The notes below the pieces were generated by a model. It was not told the origin of the DNA, did not search any database, and worked only from the letters and a program-made list of their open reading frames with translations. DNA of 64,000 bases from Cepaea nemoralis (lineage: Eukaryota > Mollusca > Gastropoda > Stylommatophora > Helicidae). Shown here one piece after another: positions 1 through 32,000 of this stretch (position 1 is its first letter; each line of letters starts with the position of its first letter). The translations under genes and the position numbers were made by a program. The stretch is taken from assembly GCA_014155875.1 (NCBI GenBank), contig JACEFZ010012615.1:252501-316500 (forward strand). Reading direction: 5' to 3'.

Positions 1-570
1 CCAAGTTAATGCATTCAAATACCTGGGGGAATTGATAACATCGGATAAAAGATGCGTGACCACGATTAAATACAGAATAGACCAAGCAAAACTTGCATTT
101 AAAAAATGAAAAGTAGCTTATACAATAAGATACCATCATTGAATGTCAGAAAGTGGGTGTATACATTCTTTATAGAACCTATTCTGATGTATGTCAGTGA
201 ATCATAGAGCGTGTACCAATATATATGTAAATTAGTTTTGGTTTCTGAATCGTATGTTGTTAATACCTTGTACTGACAGAGTAGTCAAGAGCAAGTGCCT
301 GGCGAAGGACAATGGAAGTAGAATATTATACATACATGCAAGAAGGAGACAAAGTTTATGGTGATGTGATGTGGAGAAAGGTTTTGGAAAACATCGTGAC
401 AGCTGGAAAGATCAGCAGTAGCAGTCCGAGAGGATCGATAGAGATGGGCTGGAGTAGTGGTATAAAAGATTATCACTAGAATGGACCGGTAACACCAATA
501 ATCGAGATCTGTGATGATGCCTGAACTTCTACGCCAGCTGGCCGGGCACATGATGATGATAATAATGATG
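1..570 (+). pseudogene. Decayed non-LTR retrotransposon (LINE), reverse transcriptase C-terminus and 3' end
   Basis: Plus-strand translation shows the FKYLG motif typical of the RT C-terminal region at about 14-28, followed by a GRC-like stretch and an IRYRI/AKLAFKK-like helix. At about 370-560 the typical LINE end follows (KVLENIVTAGKIS, later RDLW and a degenerate CASWPGT-like end) with a (GATGATAAT) tail. Stops and indels throughout mark it as dead. The left end is cut by the window edge. Confidence 0.6.
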
Positions 571-738
571 ATGACTATTGTCCTCGTAGACTTTGCAATA
601 ATATTTATTTTCCTGTGTATTATGATTGGGAAAGCCATCTGAATACATTAATTAAATAATTGACCAGGAAAGCGTAGTGAATGCGCCATTACATATGTAT
701 TGGAGATTTGCCTCTCTTATTCAGGTACAAAAGCACAC

Positions 739-775
739 CCACGCACGGACACACACACACATACAGACACAGAGT

Positions 776-860
<85 letters not shown>

Positions 861-870
861 CTCACACTCA
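739..870. repeat. Compound (CA)n/(GA)n microsatellite
   Basis: CA-rich start, then an uninterrupted GA tract at about 777-814 and a CA tract to about 858. It lies downstream of the stop codon of the minus-strand GT14 gene, so it may be in that gene's 3' flank or 3' UTR. Confidence 0.95.
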
Positions 871-988
871 AAAGAAGGAATACTATTCTCAGTTATCTCT
901 TATCCAACTCAAAGCACGTCATCTTTGGCTGCAGTAGCTCTTCACAATTACCAAATAAATAACAGTTGCTGGCGTCCTGATGTTACTT

Positions 989-20698
<19,710 letters not shown>

Positions 20699-20784
20699 CT
20701 GGAAAACATAAAATGAATAATACTTGAGCAATGTATATAAAGTGCGTTATTTAGTATATTATGTATAAGATATAATGGCTAATA

Positions 20785-21025
20785 CTTTAGCATATCGTCA
20801 AATGGCGAATCAGAAGACGAGATCGATAGTAGATGCAATAAGGCAAACCAACTCATTGGACAAATGGCACCAATACTAAATAATGAACAAGTATCACTAG
20901 ATATGAAAGAGCACTCTACAACACAATCTTCCTACCAACTCTATGCTACCAATGTCAAACCTAAACAGTGACAGCACAAAAGAGAAAATAAACGAATTAC
21001 AACAACGGAAATGAGATGTGTATTT
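20785..21025 (+). pseudogene. LINE reverse transcriptase C-terminal fragment
   Basis: Reads CNKANQLIGQMAPILNNEQV, then frames shift through SYQLYATNVK-like and KRENKRITTTEMRCV. This is the thumb/post-RT region (YGxEtW...TEMRCLR) of a LINE other than the LINE-1043 family. Confidence 0.55.
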
Positions 21026-21039
21026 GTTGGTTATAATTT

Positions 21040-21440
21040 TATCTTTGACTTAGGGGCGTAAATTACAAGTACCTCTGTATTCGGAGTGGGTTCGCCTGAT
21101 TGATGAGGGACACTAGGTAATAGGGAAGGAAAGTTAAGCCACACGTAAAAATCAGTAGCGCATTAGTAGCACTTGTAGGAACTACGCTTGAGTTCAAAGC
21201 GAGCGAGCGAAAAAAAAAATAAAAAAATAAAAATAAAAACATCGACAATATGTATATTCTTTCTTTATTTTTTATTTTTTTTGGCGAACCCACCCCGACT
21301 TCAAGGGTACTTGCAAGTTACGTTCTCAAGTCAAGGACGAGAAGTCAACATTTTAGTCCAACTGACCGGTCTAGGGGTTGAAACCACTACCTCAGCATCA
21401 GCAGACTGGATGTTTAAGAACGGACGCACTTATCCATTTT
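21040..21440. repeat. Two SINE-D-like segments, head to head
   Basis: 21040-21240 on plus (ggggcgtaaattacaagtac, gagtgggttcgcctg, tgagttcaaagcgagcgagc, then an A-rich tail) and 21278-21440 inverted (ggcgaacccaccccgacttc, cttgcaagttacgttctc, agtccaactgaccgg). Confidence 0.55.
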
Positions 21441-21504
21441 GTCATGCTGACAAATATGTATAAATTGTCTGAGAGTATTGTTGTATTATTATTATTATAT
21501 ATTA

Positions 21505-21506
<2 letters not shown>

Positions 21507-21590
<84 letters not shown>
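21507..21590. repeat. (TA)n microsatellite
   Basis: About 84 bp of pure TA directly beside a (CTT)n LINE tail. Confidence 0.95.
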
Positions 21591-21592
<2 letters not shown>

Positions 21593-21960
21593 TCTTCTTC
21601 TTCTTCTTCAGCATTCCGAGCCATTGAGGTTCTTTGCTGCAAATACAATCTGTCTCCATTCGTCTCTCTGGTGGACCTTCTCTTGCCAGTCGTTGATTCC
21701 AAGTGCTTGTAGGTCTGTATGTATATTATCTCTCCACCGCCTTCTTGGTCTACCTCGGGGTCTACGGTCATTTATTTCCTGAGTGTAAGCGAGTTTTGTT
21801 TCCCTATTATCTTCCATTCTTTCTATATGCCCAGCCATTGTAGTCTATTAGCCTTCATGATACCAGTGATTAGCGGGGACTTAAACAAATCATAAATGTC
21901 TTTGTTACTTCTTCTTTTCCACTCTCCACTTTGTGTATCCCTAATGGGTCCAAATATATA
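21591..21960 (-). pseudogene. LINE 3'-end fragment
   Basis: Minus strand reads MAGHIERMEDNRETKL, DRRPRGRPRRRWRDN, DLQALGINDWQEKVHQRDEW and FAAKNLNGSEC, with a (GAA)n tail leading into (TA)n. Same family as 1365-1535. Confidence 0.75.
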
Positions 21961-22018
21961 TATAATGTTGTATTGTTGTATTATCTAAATATTGTATAAA
22001 TTGTCATGCTGACAATAT

Positions 22019-25000
22019 TCATTGGCACCTTTCCGTCTTGACAGACGACAGTTTGGTACATTGTGCTTCAAAAAGGCTTAATAACTGTCATATGGCAATA
22101 ACTACGATCCATGGCGGTGGCGAGTGTGGCTGGTAAGGCCAATTCTTGCTGCAAATGTTTGCCCACAGTAGGTGCATGTGAAAACATGGTCATTTCCACC
22201 ATTTTGCACCATCTTACGTCTCTCACGCTCTGTGTGTGCTTTATCTACAATCATTTTCTCCTTTGTCTTTATTCCATTTCTGATAGTTGCCCTCCATGCA
22301 ACACGTTCAGCGGCGACGTGCTCCCAATTGTGCATTATCAATTGCCTGTATCAATCATGTCCCGCTTACACACATCTTTGTATCGTAGTAGAGGCCGACC
22401 CTGAGATCTCCTACCCGTCTGTAATTCACCAAAAAAGATGTCCTTTGGTATTCTACCATCATCCATCCTCCTAACGTGTCCTATCCATCTAAGTCTACGA
22501 AGACTGAGCATGGAATACACCGTCACACAACCTGATCTTTCCAATACTTCAGTATTTGTGATTTGTCTTGCCACTTAATACCAAGTATTCTTCGCAGACA
22601 CCGCATATGAAAGCTGTTTAAACGTTTCTCTTGGCGTGAGTAAGTTGTCCAGGTTTCACTGCCATAAAGAAGAGTACTAAGGACACAGGCTTGGTAGACG
22701 AGGACTTTTGTTTTGGCAGTAAGCTTCCTGTTCTCCAGACTCTTTTTGCTAACATGTTCATTGTTGTTGCTGCCTTGCCAATCCTGATGTTGATTTCCTG
22801 ATCGAGGGATAATTTGCTATTTACCTCTGATCCAAGATATGTAAAATGGTCTACTATCTCCAGTTCGGCGTTGTCAATAAAGATTGATGGTACACCATGT
22901 GCACCTCTGTGACATAATCTGTGTCTTCTTTTTGTTAATTGTTAAACCAAATTCAGAACAAGCATTGGAGAATGCAGATAGTAGATGTTGTAATTCTTCC
23001 TCAGAGTGGGTCGTAATCGCAGCATCATCCGCAAAAAGCAACTCTCTGATTAGTACCCTGCTAATTTTGGTCTTGGCCTTCAATCTCTGAGCATTATAGA
23101 GGCCACCATCTGAGCGTGAGTGAATGTATATACCGTCCATCCTGATCACGAAAGGCATATTTCAGTAGAAGTGAAAAGTATATCCCAAAGAGGGTGGGGG
23201 CTAGTACACAACCTTGCTTAACTCCACTCTTGATTTCAATCTCTTCTGAAGTTGAGCCATCAAACTTGATTATACCCTTCATGCCTGTGTGGAACGATTC
23301 CACAATGGACAGAAGAGTTGGTGGACAGCCAATCTTCTTTAGTGCTTTGAACAGACCCTCACGACTGACCAAATCGAATGCCTTTGTGAGGTCGATGAAG
23401 GCAATAAACAGTGGCTGATTTTGTTCCCGGCATTTTTCTTGCATCTGTCGCAATGAGAATATCATATCAATGGTAGACCGGTTCTGACGGAAGCCGCACT
23501 GTGATTCGGGGTAGACTTGATCTCCCAGGACTTGAAGTCTGCGCAGGACAATTCTGGCAAATACTTTCCCAACAATACACAGAAGTGAGATACCCCTATA
23601 GTTGTTGCAGTCGCTACGATCTCCATTTGTTCTTGTGCAGCGTTATGATGTTTGAATCTTTGAAATCCTGTGGGACTTGTCCTTCTCGCCAGCATAGCTC
23701 TATTAGCTGGTGGATCTGTAGAGCGAGGGTGTCTTGCCCACTCCTGATCACCTCTATTGGAATCCCATCCTTACCTGGAGCCTTTCCAGATGCAAGCTCA
23801 TTTATAGCACACTTAACTTCTGTTATAGTGGGAAGTGTGTCCAGGTGGTCAAGAGTTGGCAGGGCCTCTATGGCGTTGAGGGCATCATCCGCCAGCTTGG
23901 TCTCACTTGAGTAAAGCTCTAAATAGTGCTCGACCCATCTATCCATCTGCTGTTTCTTATCAGTGATGATTTCTCCAGTCAAGGTTTTCAGCGGTGCACT
24001 TCTTTTGATCATTGGACCACAGGCTTTCTTTATCCCTTCATACATGCTTCTGATGTTTCCCTTATCACTTGCGATTTGAATGGACTCACATAACTTGATC
24101 CAATAGTCATTTGCACACTGCCTGGCAGCCTTTTGTACATCCTTCCTCGCTTGCTTCAGCTCACTCAGAGTGTTACGCGTTGGTCTTTCCTTGTTTCTTA
24201 AGAGAGCTATCTTCTTTTTATCAATCAAGGGCTGTAGTATCTGGCTGTTTGCCGCAAACCAGTCCTGCCTCTTATGATCCACAGTGCCGTAAACCCCTAC
24301 CGCTGTTTTATAAATAGTTTCCTTAAGTTTACTCCATTTATCATTTACTATACAATTTTCTGATGTATCATTGAAAGCGTCCTCAAGTTGCTGTTGAAAG
24401 TCAAAGCACTTTCCAGGATCGTGAGTGTTAATAATATTAATCCTGGGGCTAGACTTGTGTTTAGCTGTGTAGATTCTCTTTGGTCTCAGTCTAACCCTTG
24501 CAACAACCAAAGAATGATCTGTATCACAGTCAGCACTGTTGTAACTTCGAGTTAATGATGTATGGTTCAGATGTTGTCTCCGTGTGATAATGAAGTCCAG
24601 CTGATGCCAATGGCCGGATCTTGGATGTTTCCATGTGACCTTATGCATCTCTTTTGTTTTAAAAAAGGAGTTTGTAATACATAGGTCATTTCTAGTGCAA
24701 TGCTCCAGCAGCCTTTGCCCATTATCATTCATGCGACCGATGTTGTATTTTCCAAGGCACACTGGCCATGAACTCGAGTCCTTGCCCACACGAGCATTGA
24801 AATCACCGAGCATATAAATGTAGTCGGATTTTGGAACTGCCTTGATCGCAGAGTCTAGCTGCTCATAGAACGTATCTTTCACATCATCAGAGGAAGTGAG
24901 TGTCGGTGCATATGCAGTGAGAATGGTGGCAAATCCACAAGAGGTTGCCAAGCGCAGTGATAATAATCTTTCATTACCTCCAGCTGGGATATCAATCATT

Positions 25001-25098
25001 CCCAGTAGCGAATTCTTCACTGCAAAGCCCACACCGTGTTGCCTTTTTTCTGCCTGCCCTCTTCCCTTCAAAAAAAAAGGTGTAATTGTTTTCCCTGA
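22019..25098 (-). mobile_element. LINE-1043 family, 5'-truncated insertion (copy B)
   Basis: Very similar throughout to the full-length copy at 34488-38455, in the opposite orientation. It lacks the 5' UTR and the first part of the endonuclease, as expected for incomplete target-primed reverse transcription. Flanked by GACAATAT at 22011-22018 and 25099-25106 (8 bp, in AT-rich DNA, so suggestive rather than decisive). It keeps endonuclease motifs GDFNARVG and DTDHSLV and an intact FADD in the RT. The frame is broken at about 23625, 23130 and 22905 and again downstream. Confidence 0.9.
23614..25071 (-). pseudogene. Copy B endonuclease and start of reverse transcriptase
   Basis: Longest open part of copy B (485 codons). 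It carries GDFNARVG (catalytic Asp/Asn), the LDFIITRR strand, DTDHSLV (catalytic Asp-His pair) and the RT entry motif GKAPGKDGIPIEVI. It ends at a one-base insertion relative to the intact copy, just after the LHKNK stretch, and the RT palm continues in other frames downstream. Confidence 0.85.
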
Positions 25099-25274
25099 GA
25101 CAATATATATATTGTCCCTGCTGACAATATATATAATCTATAATAACATTCTATAACGATCACAATCTATAACGATCACAATTCTATACGATAACATTGC
25201 CGACCTCAAAGTGACAAGTATTTGAAATAATCAGATCATTCGGTCTTAAGATATAATCAAGTAAACCTGAAATT

Positions 25275-25460
25275 GTGTATAATGAGGCTAAATTTCAAAC
25301 TCGTTATTTACAAGCGATAAAAAAATCGTATCCAAACTTCGAAATCAGACCCTCAAAAACGATTGAAGAAGTCAGAAGTTTCCTGCGATTAATTAGCCAC
25401 TATAACAAACTAATCCAAAACTTCGCCGACATGACTTTTACATTGTCTAACCTAATTAGA
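25275..25460 (+). pseudogene. Ty3/Gypsy pol relic, RT-connection segment
   Basis: Reads SYPNFEIRPSKTIEEVRSFL, RLISHYNKLIQNFADM and TLSNLIR: the VRSFLGLxxYYRKFIxNF block between reverse transcriptase and RNase H in Gypsy elements. It continues after the SINE at 25718 and the hAT-like element at 26203. Confidence 0.75.
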
Positions 25461-25705
25461 GCCGGTCTCTCTGGTCTAGGGGTTATACGACTTTCTCCGT
25501 AATCCCGTATACTGTCGTGAGTAACGTGACGTTGGCGAGAATAGGTAGCAGTTCTCTCCAGCTCGGTAACTTACGGGGTATGTGAGCCGGTCGCCCAGAA
25601 AGCAATGGCAAACTACTGAGCGTAATCTTGCCAAGAAATTAACAATCAGCTGAAAGATGCTGATGTTGACAGCGATGTCCTGTAAAGGATATGCGAAGAA
25701 ACAAA
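25461..25705 (+). repeat. SINE-B copy with 12-bp target-site duplication
   Basis: Starts gccggtctctctggtctagg and ends in an A-rich tail after tgtaaaggatatgcg. The 3' half matches SINE-A, but the 5' head differs. Flanked by AACCTAATTAGA at 25449-25460 and 25706-25717, showing insertion into the Gypsy relic. Confidence 0.88.
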
Positions 25706-25760
25706 AACCTAATTAGAAAGGTCAAACCCACAAAGAAATCGTTGGTAACATAACCTAGAC

Positions 25761-26202
25761 CAGTGGTTCTCAACCGGTGGGGAATTCCCCCCCCCCCCCA
25801 GGGGGGAATTTTAGGGTTTCCAGGGGGGGGGGGGGAATGAAGACCATTTCAAGATCGCGTTAATACAAGAACTGATTACTTGATATTGTTTTTCACTTCA
25901 TACTTTTCAGTTATGTACGTCTCATCCTTCTAAAATTCATTTTATAAAGTAAGTAGACCCACAAATCATGTTTTGTGTGGATGTCTAGACTTGTTTTAGT
26001 ATATGCTATTAAATTTACCTTCCATTTTTAAGTATACTGCGAAGGGGTTGGGGGGGGGGGGGGGGGTAATGACGTTCTGAAAATATGGTGAAGGGGGGGC
26101 ACGGGCCAAATTTTTGATAAGAAGGGAAGGGGGGGGGGGGGGGATGACGTTCTGAAAATATGGTGAAGGGGGGCACGGGCCAAAAAAGGTTGAGAACCAC
26201 TG
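25761..26202 (-). mobile_element. hAT-like non-autonomous DNA transposon (copy 1)
   Basis: Termini cagtggttctcaacc and ggttgagaaccactg are perfect inverted repeats. The flanking 8-mers acctagac and acatagac differ at one base, the size expected for hAT. G-rich homopolymers lie inside each end. No transposase ORF. Reversed relative to the copy at 38827-39230. Confidence 0.85.
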
Positions 26203-26460
26203 ACATAGACAATGCACTATAACTCATAAACACATCTTTCTCAAATGCATCTATTTTACGTTTGCAAAGAAATCACTTGCTTTTTGTTCTCAGAAGAGAC
26301 GTCAGTGGCTTTGTTATTTCTGGTTGGTTAATGCAACACTACTCAAATATTCTACATCCAGTCCCACATATAGTTAGTACATTCAAACCAGCTGAACAGC
26401 GACACACGACTCTAGGAAGCCACGCGGCGGTAGAAGTATCAGTAACGAGACAAAGGTAAT
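26203..26460 (+). pseudogene. Ty3/Gypsy pol relic, RNase H segment
   Basis: In the continuing frame: LFVLRRDVSGFVISGWLMQ, then [19 protein letters not shown], matching the (L)RTDASxxAxGxVL...SRTLxPAEQRYSTTEKE block of Gypsy RNase H. The first catalytic Asp survives within RRDVSG. Separated from the RT segment by the SINE-B and hAT-like insertions. Confidence 0.75.
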
Positions 26461-26549
26461 GTTAGGGATAAATCCCACCATTTATTCTGACAATAACACT
26501 TCAGCAGTATTGAAAACGATTCCACTAAAATATCAGAATTTCTTCTTGG

Positions 26550-26697
<148 letters not shown>

Positions 26698-27843
26698 TGT
26701 GACAAAACACGGACAAAACTCACACCATCCCTAGAACTGACAATACCGACAATACTCTCACCATCTCTAGAATTGACACAACACGGACAATACTCTCGCC
26801 ATTCAAGAACTAACGCGACACTGACAATACTGACAACATACCAGAAACAAACACAACGCGGGCAATACTCTCACCATCGCAGAACTGACACAACACAGAC
26901 AATACTCTCACCATCTCTAGAACTGACACAACACGGACAATACTCTTTCCATTCAAGAACTAACGCGACACTGACAATACTGACAACATACCAGAAACAA
27001 ACACATCGCGGGCAATACTCTCACCATCGCAGAACTGACACAACACAGACAATACTCTCACCATTTCTAGAACTGACACAACACAGACAATACTCTCACC
27101 ATCTCTAGAACTGACACAACACAGACAATACTCTCACCATCTCTAGAACTGACACAACACAGACAATACTCTCACCATCTCTAGAACTGACACAACACAG
27201 ACATTACTCTCACCATCTCTAGAACTGACACAACACAGACAATACTCTCACCATCGCAGAACTGACACAACACAGACAATACTCTCACCATCTCTAGAAC
27301 TGACACAACACGGACAATACTCTCGCCATCTATAAAACTGACACAACACGGACAAAATTTACACCATCTTTAGAAGTGACTCAACACGGACAATACATAC
27401 ACCATCTCCAGCACATCTTGTGACACAACACGGACAATACTTACACCATCGTGAAAAGTGACACAACACGGACAAAATTTACACCATCTTTAGAAGTGAC
27501 TCAACACGGACAATACTTTAGCAATCTATAAAACAGACACAACAAGGACAATACTTAACACCACCTCCAGCACATCGTGTGACACAACATGGAGAAAACT
27601 CTTACCATCTCTAGAACTGACATAATACGGACGATACACACACCATCTCTAGAACTGACACATCACAGTTAGTTATCACACAATCTATAAAACTGACACA
27701 ACACGGACAGTACTTACACCATCTCCAGCACATATTGTGACACAACACGGACAATACTTACATCTCCTGCATATCTTGTGACACAACACGGACAATACTT
27801 ACATCTCCTGCATATCTTGTGACACAACACGGACAATACTTAC
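26698..27843. repeat. Minisatellite-1, left part (38-44-bp units)
   Basis: Units built on gacacaacacggacaatact with ctcaccatctctagaactga here, grading into the atcttgtgacacaacac form near 27700. About 28 copies. Confidence 0.92.
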
Positions 27844-29069
27844 TGTCGTGAAATACTGAGAGTTAATGATTCCCAGATGGACGACTGTATACACCGACTG
27901 ACCAGGTGGAGGAAGGGTTAACAAGCGAAGCAGTAATGGTAACAAACAAAGGAGTGACCAGGCGCATGTGTTTATAGGTCAAGACACAGAAGGGGCCGGC
28001 TAACCGCACAGGTAAACTGTCGAGTGGAAAAATTGGTTTGCGACTAAAGCAGAGAGATTATTGGACAGCATATTGCGGTATGGATGTGAAACGGTTCAGA
28101 GCTGTAATTTTCCACTAACGATGATAATGCAGTCTGGATGTGAGGTGTCCAGCAATGTCAAGGACTATGCGGCAAAAATGACCGATAAAAGAGTGTCCAC
28201 TTCTTTGTGTTTCCATACCAGTGCGGGACTTATCAACTAAGAGATAAAACAGATGGCTGTGGTCAAGATCACTCAGTGTTGATAACCCACAAGAAAGCAC
28301 TTTAAAGTAATAAAGCACGACACTTGTGCATAAGAAAGGAAGGAAAAGAAGTGGCATCTTAATAAGTCAGGAGGACAGAGAATGGAAAATAGAGATCATA
28401 CAAACTAAAGAAAAAAAGACTCAAATTACTCAGTCTCGAAGAGTTGCAAGGTGCATACAAAGTGCCTATATCAATTCAGAACTATCCAGTGTAGAACTTT
28501 TACCGGACAAAAATAGAGAATACTAGAAACTCGACGTGTTTTCCAGGATGGAATTAAGAACGCTATAAGATAATAAAGAACATTCAGTTTAAGCTGACAG
28601 CATATGGTGATCGGGTTAAATACATTCATACAGTGGTGAACATTTTTCATTACAAAAAACGGATATATCTACAGACTCAAGCAGACGGAGCTGTCAGGGT
28701 GAGACCGTTCTGTTATATCTATGTCATGTCCTGTACTCTAGCTGAGAGAAGAGACGAGAGAAGCCACGGAGACTATCTATCAACATCTTATCTGGCAGCC
28801 ACACTAGAAGAACATACCAACTACATAGACAATATCCATACATACACCAGACATAGTTTTATTAATAAATCTTTTATCTTATCGTTGAAAGGAACTGTTG
28901 TCGGAGTATGTGTTGAGGGAATAATAGAGAGAGAGTGAAAGAAATAGATATATGGAAGGGAAGACAGAAGAGAGGAGTGTAGACCAAAGTCAGTCAATAA
29001 TCCCAACAGATAATAAGTTTAAAGATGTGCTTGTTGAGTCCAGTCTCCTCTCGGGAATTTAACAGGACA
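27844..29069. mobile_element. Candidate solo LTR inside minisatellite-1 (1226 bp)
   Basis: A single non-repetitive island interrupts the array between two copies of CTTAC (27839-27843 and 29070-29074). The island starts TGTCGTG and ends AGGACA, i.e. TG...CA termini with a 5-bp duplication as for LTR retroelements. AATAAA-type signals lie at about 28307 and 28571. It contains no pol-like ORF. CTTAC is part of the array unit, so the duplication alone is weak, but unit phase is kept across the gap. Confidence 0.6.
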
Positions 29070-32000
29070 CTTACACCTCCTGCATATCTTGTGACACAAC
29101 ACGGACAATACTTACATCTCCTGCATATCTTGTGACACAACACGGACAATACTTACATCTCCTGCTTATCTTGTGACACAACACGGACAATACTTATATC
29201 TCCAGAATATCTTGTGACACAACACAGACAATACTTACATCATCTCTAGCACATCTTGTGACACAACATGGACAATACTTATATCTCCAGAATATCTTGT
29301 GACACAACACAGACAATACTTACACCATCTCCAGCACATCTTGTGACACAACACGGTCAATACTTACATCATCTCCAGCACATCTTGTGACACAACACAG
29401 ACAATACTTACATCATCTCCAGCACATCTTGTGACACAACACAGACAATACTTACATCATCTCCAGCACATATTGTGACACAACACGGACAATACTTATA
29501 TCTCCAGAATATCTTGTGACACAACACAGACAATACTTACAACATCTCCAGCACATCTTGTGACACAACACAGACAATACTTATATCTCCAGAATATCTT
29601 GTGACACAACACAGACAATACTTATATCATCTCCAGCACATCTTGTGACACAACACAGACAATACTTACATCATCTCCAGCACATCTTGTGACACAACAT
29701 AGACAATACTTATATCTCCAGAATATCTTGTGACACAACACAGACAATACTTACATCATATCCAGCACATCTTGTGACACAACATAGACAATACTTATAT
29801 CTCCAGAATATCTTGTGACACAACACGGACAATACTTACAACATCTCCAGCACATCTTGTGACACAACACGGACAATACTTACAACATCTCCAGCACATC
29901 TTGTGACACAACACGGACAATACTTACAACATCTCCAGCACATCTTGTGACACAACACGGACAATACTTACATCTCCTGCATATCTTGTGACACAACACG
30001 GACAATACTTACATCTCCTGCATATCTTGTGACACAACACGGACAATACTTACATCTCTTGCATATCTTGTGACACAACACGGACAATACTTACAACATC
30101 TCCAGCACATCTTGTGACACAACACGGACAATACTTACATCTCCTGCATATCTTGTGACACAACACGGACAATACTTACATCTCCTGCATATCTTGTGAC
30201 ACAACACGGACAATACTTACATCTCCTGCATATCTTGTGACACACCACAGACAATACTTATATCATCTCCAGCACATATTGTGACACAACACGGACAATA
30301 CTTACATCTCCTGCATATCTTGTGACACAACACGGACAATACTTACATCTCCTGCATATCTTGTGACACAACACGGACAATACTTACAACATCTCCAGCA
30401 CATCTTGTGACACAACACGGACAATACTTACATCTCCTGCATATCTTGTGACACAACACGGACAATACTTACATCTCATGCATATCTTGTGACACAACAC
30501 AGACAATACTTACATCATCTCCAGCACATATTGTGACACAACACGGACAATACTTACATCTCCTGCATATCTTGTGACACAACACGGACAATACTTACAT
30601 CTCCTGCTTATCTTGTGACACAACACGGACAATACTTACATCTCCTGCATATCTTGTGACACAACACAGACAATACTTACACCATCTCCAGCACATATTG
30701 TGACACAACACAGACAATACTTACATCTCCTGCATATCTTGTGACACAACACGGACAATACTTACACCATTTCCAGCGCATATTGTGACACAACACAGAC
30801 AATACTTATATAATCTCCAGCACATATTGTGACACAACACGGACAATACTTACATCATCTCCAGCACATATTGTGACACAGCACGGACAATACTTACACC
30901 ATCTCCAGCACATATTGTGACACAACACGGACAATACTTACATCTCCTGCATATCTTGTGACAAAACACGGACAATACTTACATCTCCTGCATATCTTGT
31001 GACACAACACGGACAATACTTACACCTCCTGCATATCTTGTGACACAACACGTACAATACTTACATCATCTCCAGCACATCTTGTGACACAACACAGACA
31101 ATACTTATATCTCCAGCACATCTTGTGACACAACACAGACAATACTTATATCTCCAGAATATCTTGTGACACAACACGTACAATACTTACACCATCTCCA
31201 GCACATATTGTGACACAACACAGACAATACTTATATCATCTCCAGCACATATTGTGACACAACACAGACAATACTTACATCATCTCCAGCACATATTGTG
31301 ACACAACACAGACAATACTTACACCATCTCCAGCACATATTGTGACACAACACAGACAATACTTACATCTCTAACACATCTTGTGACACAACACGGACAA
31401 TACTTACACCATCTCCAGCACATATTGTGACACAACACAGACAATACTTATATCTCCAGAATATCTTGTGACACAACATGGACAATACTTATATCTCCAG
31501 AATATCTTGTGACACAACACAAACAATACTTACACCATCTCCATCACATCTTGTGACACAACACGGTCAATACTTACATCATCTCCAGCACATCTTGTGA
31601 CACAACACAGACAATACTTACATCATCTCCAGCACATCTTGTGACACAACACGGACAATACTTACATCATCTCCAGCACATCTTGTGACACAACACGGAC
31701 AATACTTACATCATCTCCAGCACATCTTGTGACACAACACGGACAATACTTATATCTCCAGAATATCTTGTGACACAACACAGACAATACTTACAACATC
31801 TCCAGCACATCTTGTGACACAACACAGACAATACTTATATCTCCAGAATATCTTGTGACACAACACAGACAATACTTATATCATCTCCAGCACATCTTGT
31901 GACACAACACAGACAATACTTACATCATCTCCAGCACATCTTGTGACACAACATAGACAATACTTATATCTCCAGAATATCTTGTGACACAACACAGACA

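Noticed and set aside
25139..25200. Short direct repeats taken as an attachment site
   Set aside because: ataacgatcaca-type duplication in AT-rich DNA just outside LINE copy B; most simply slippage.
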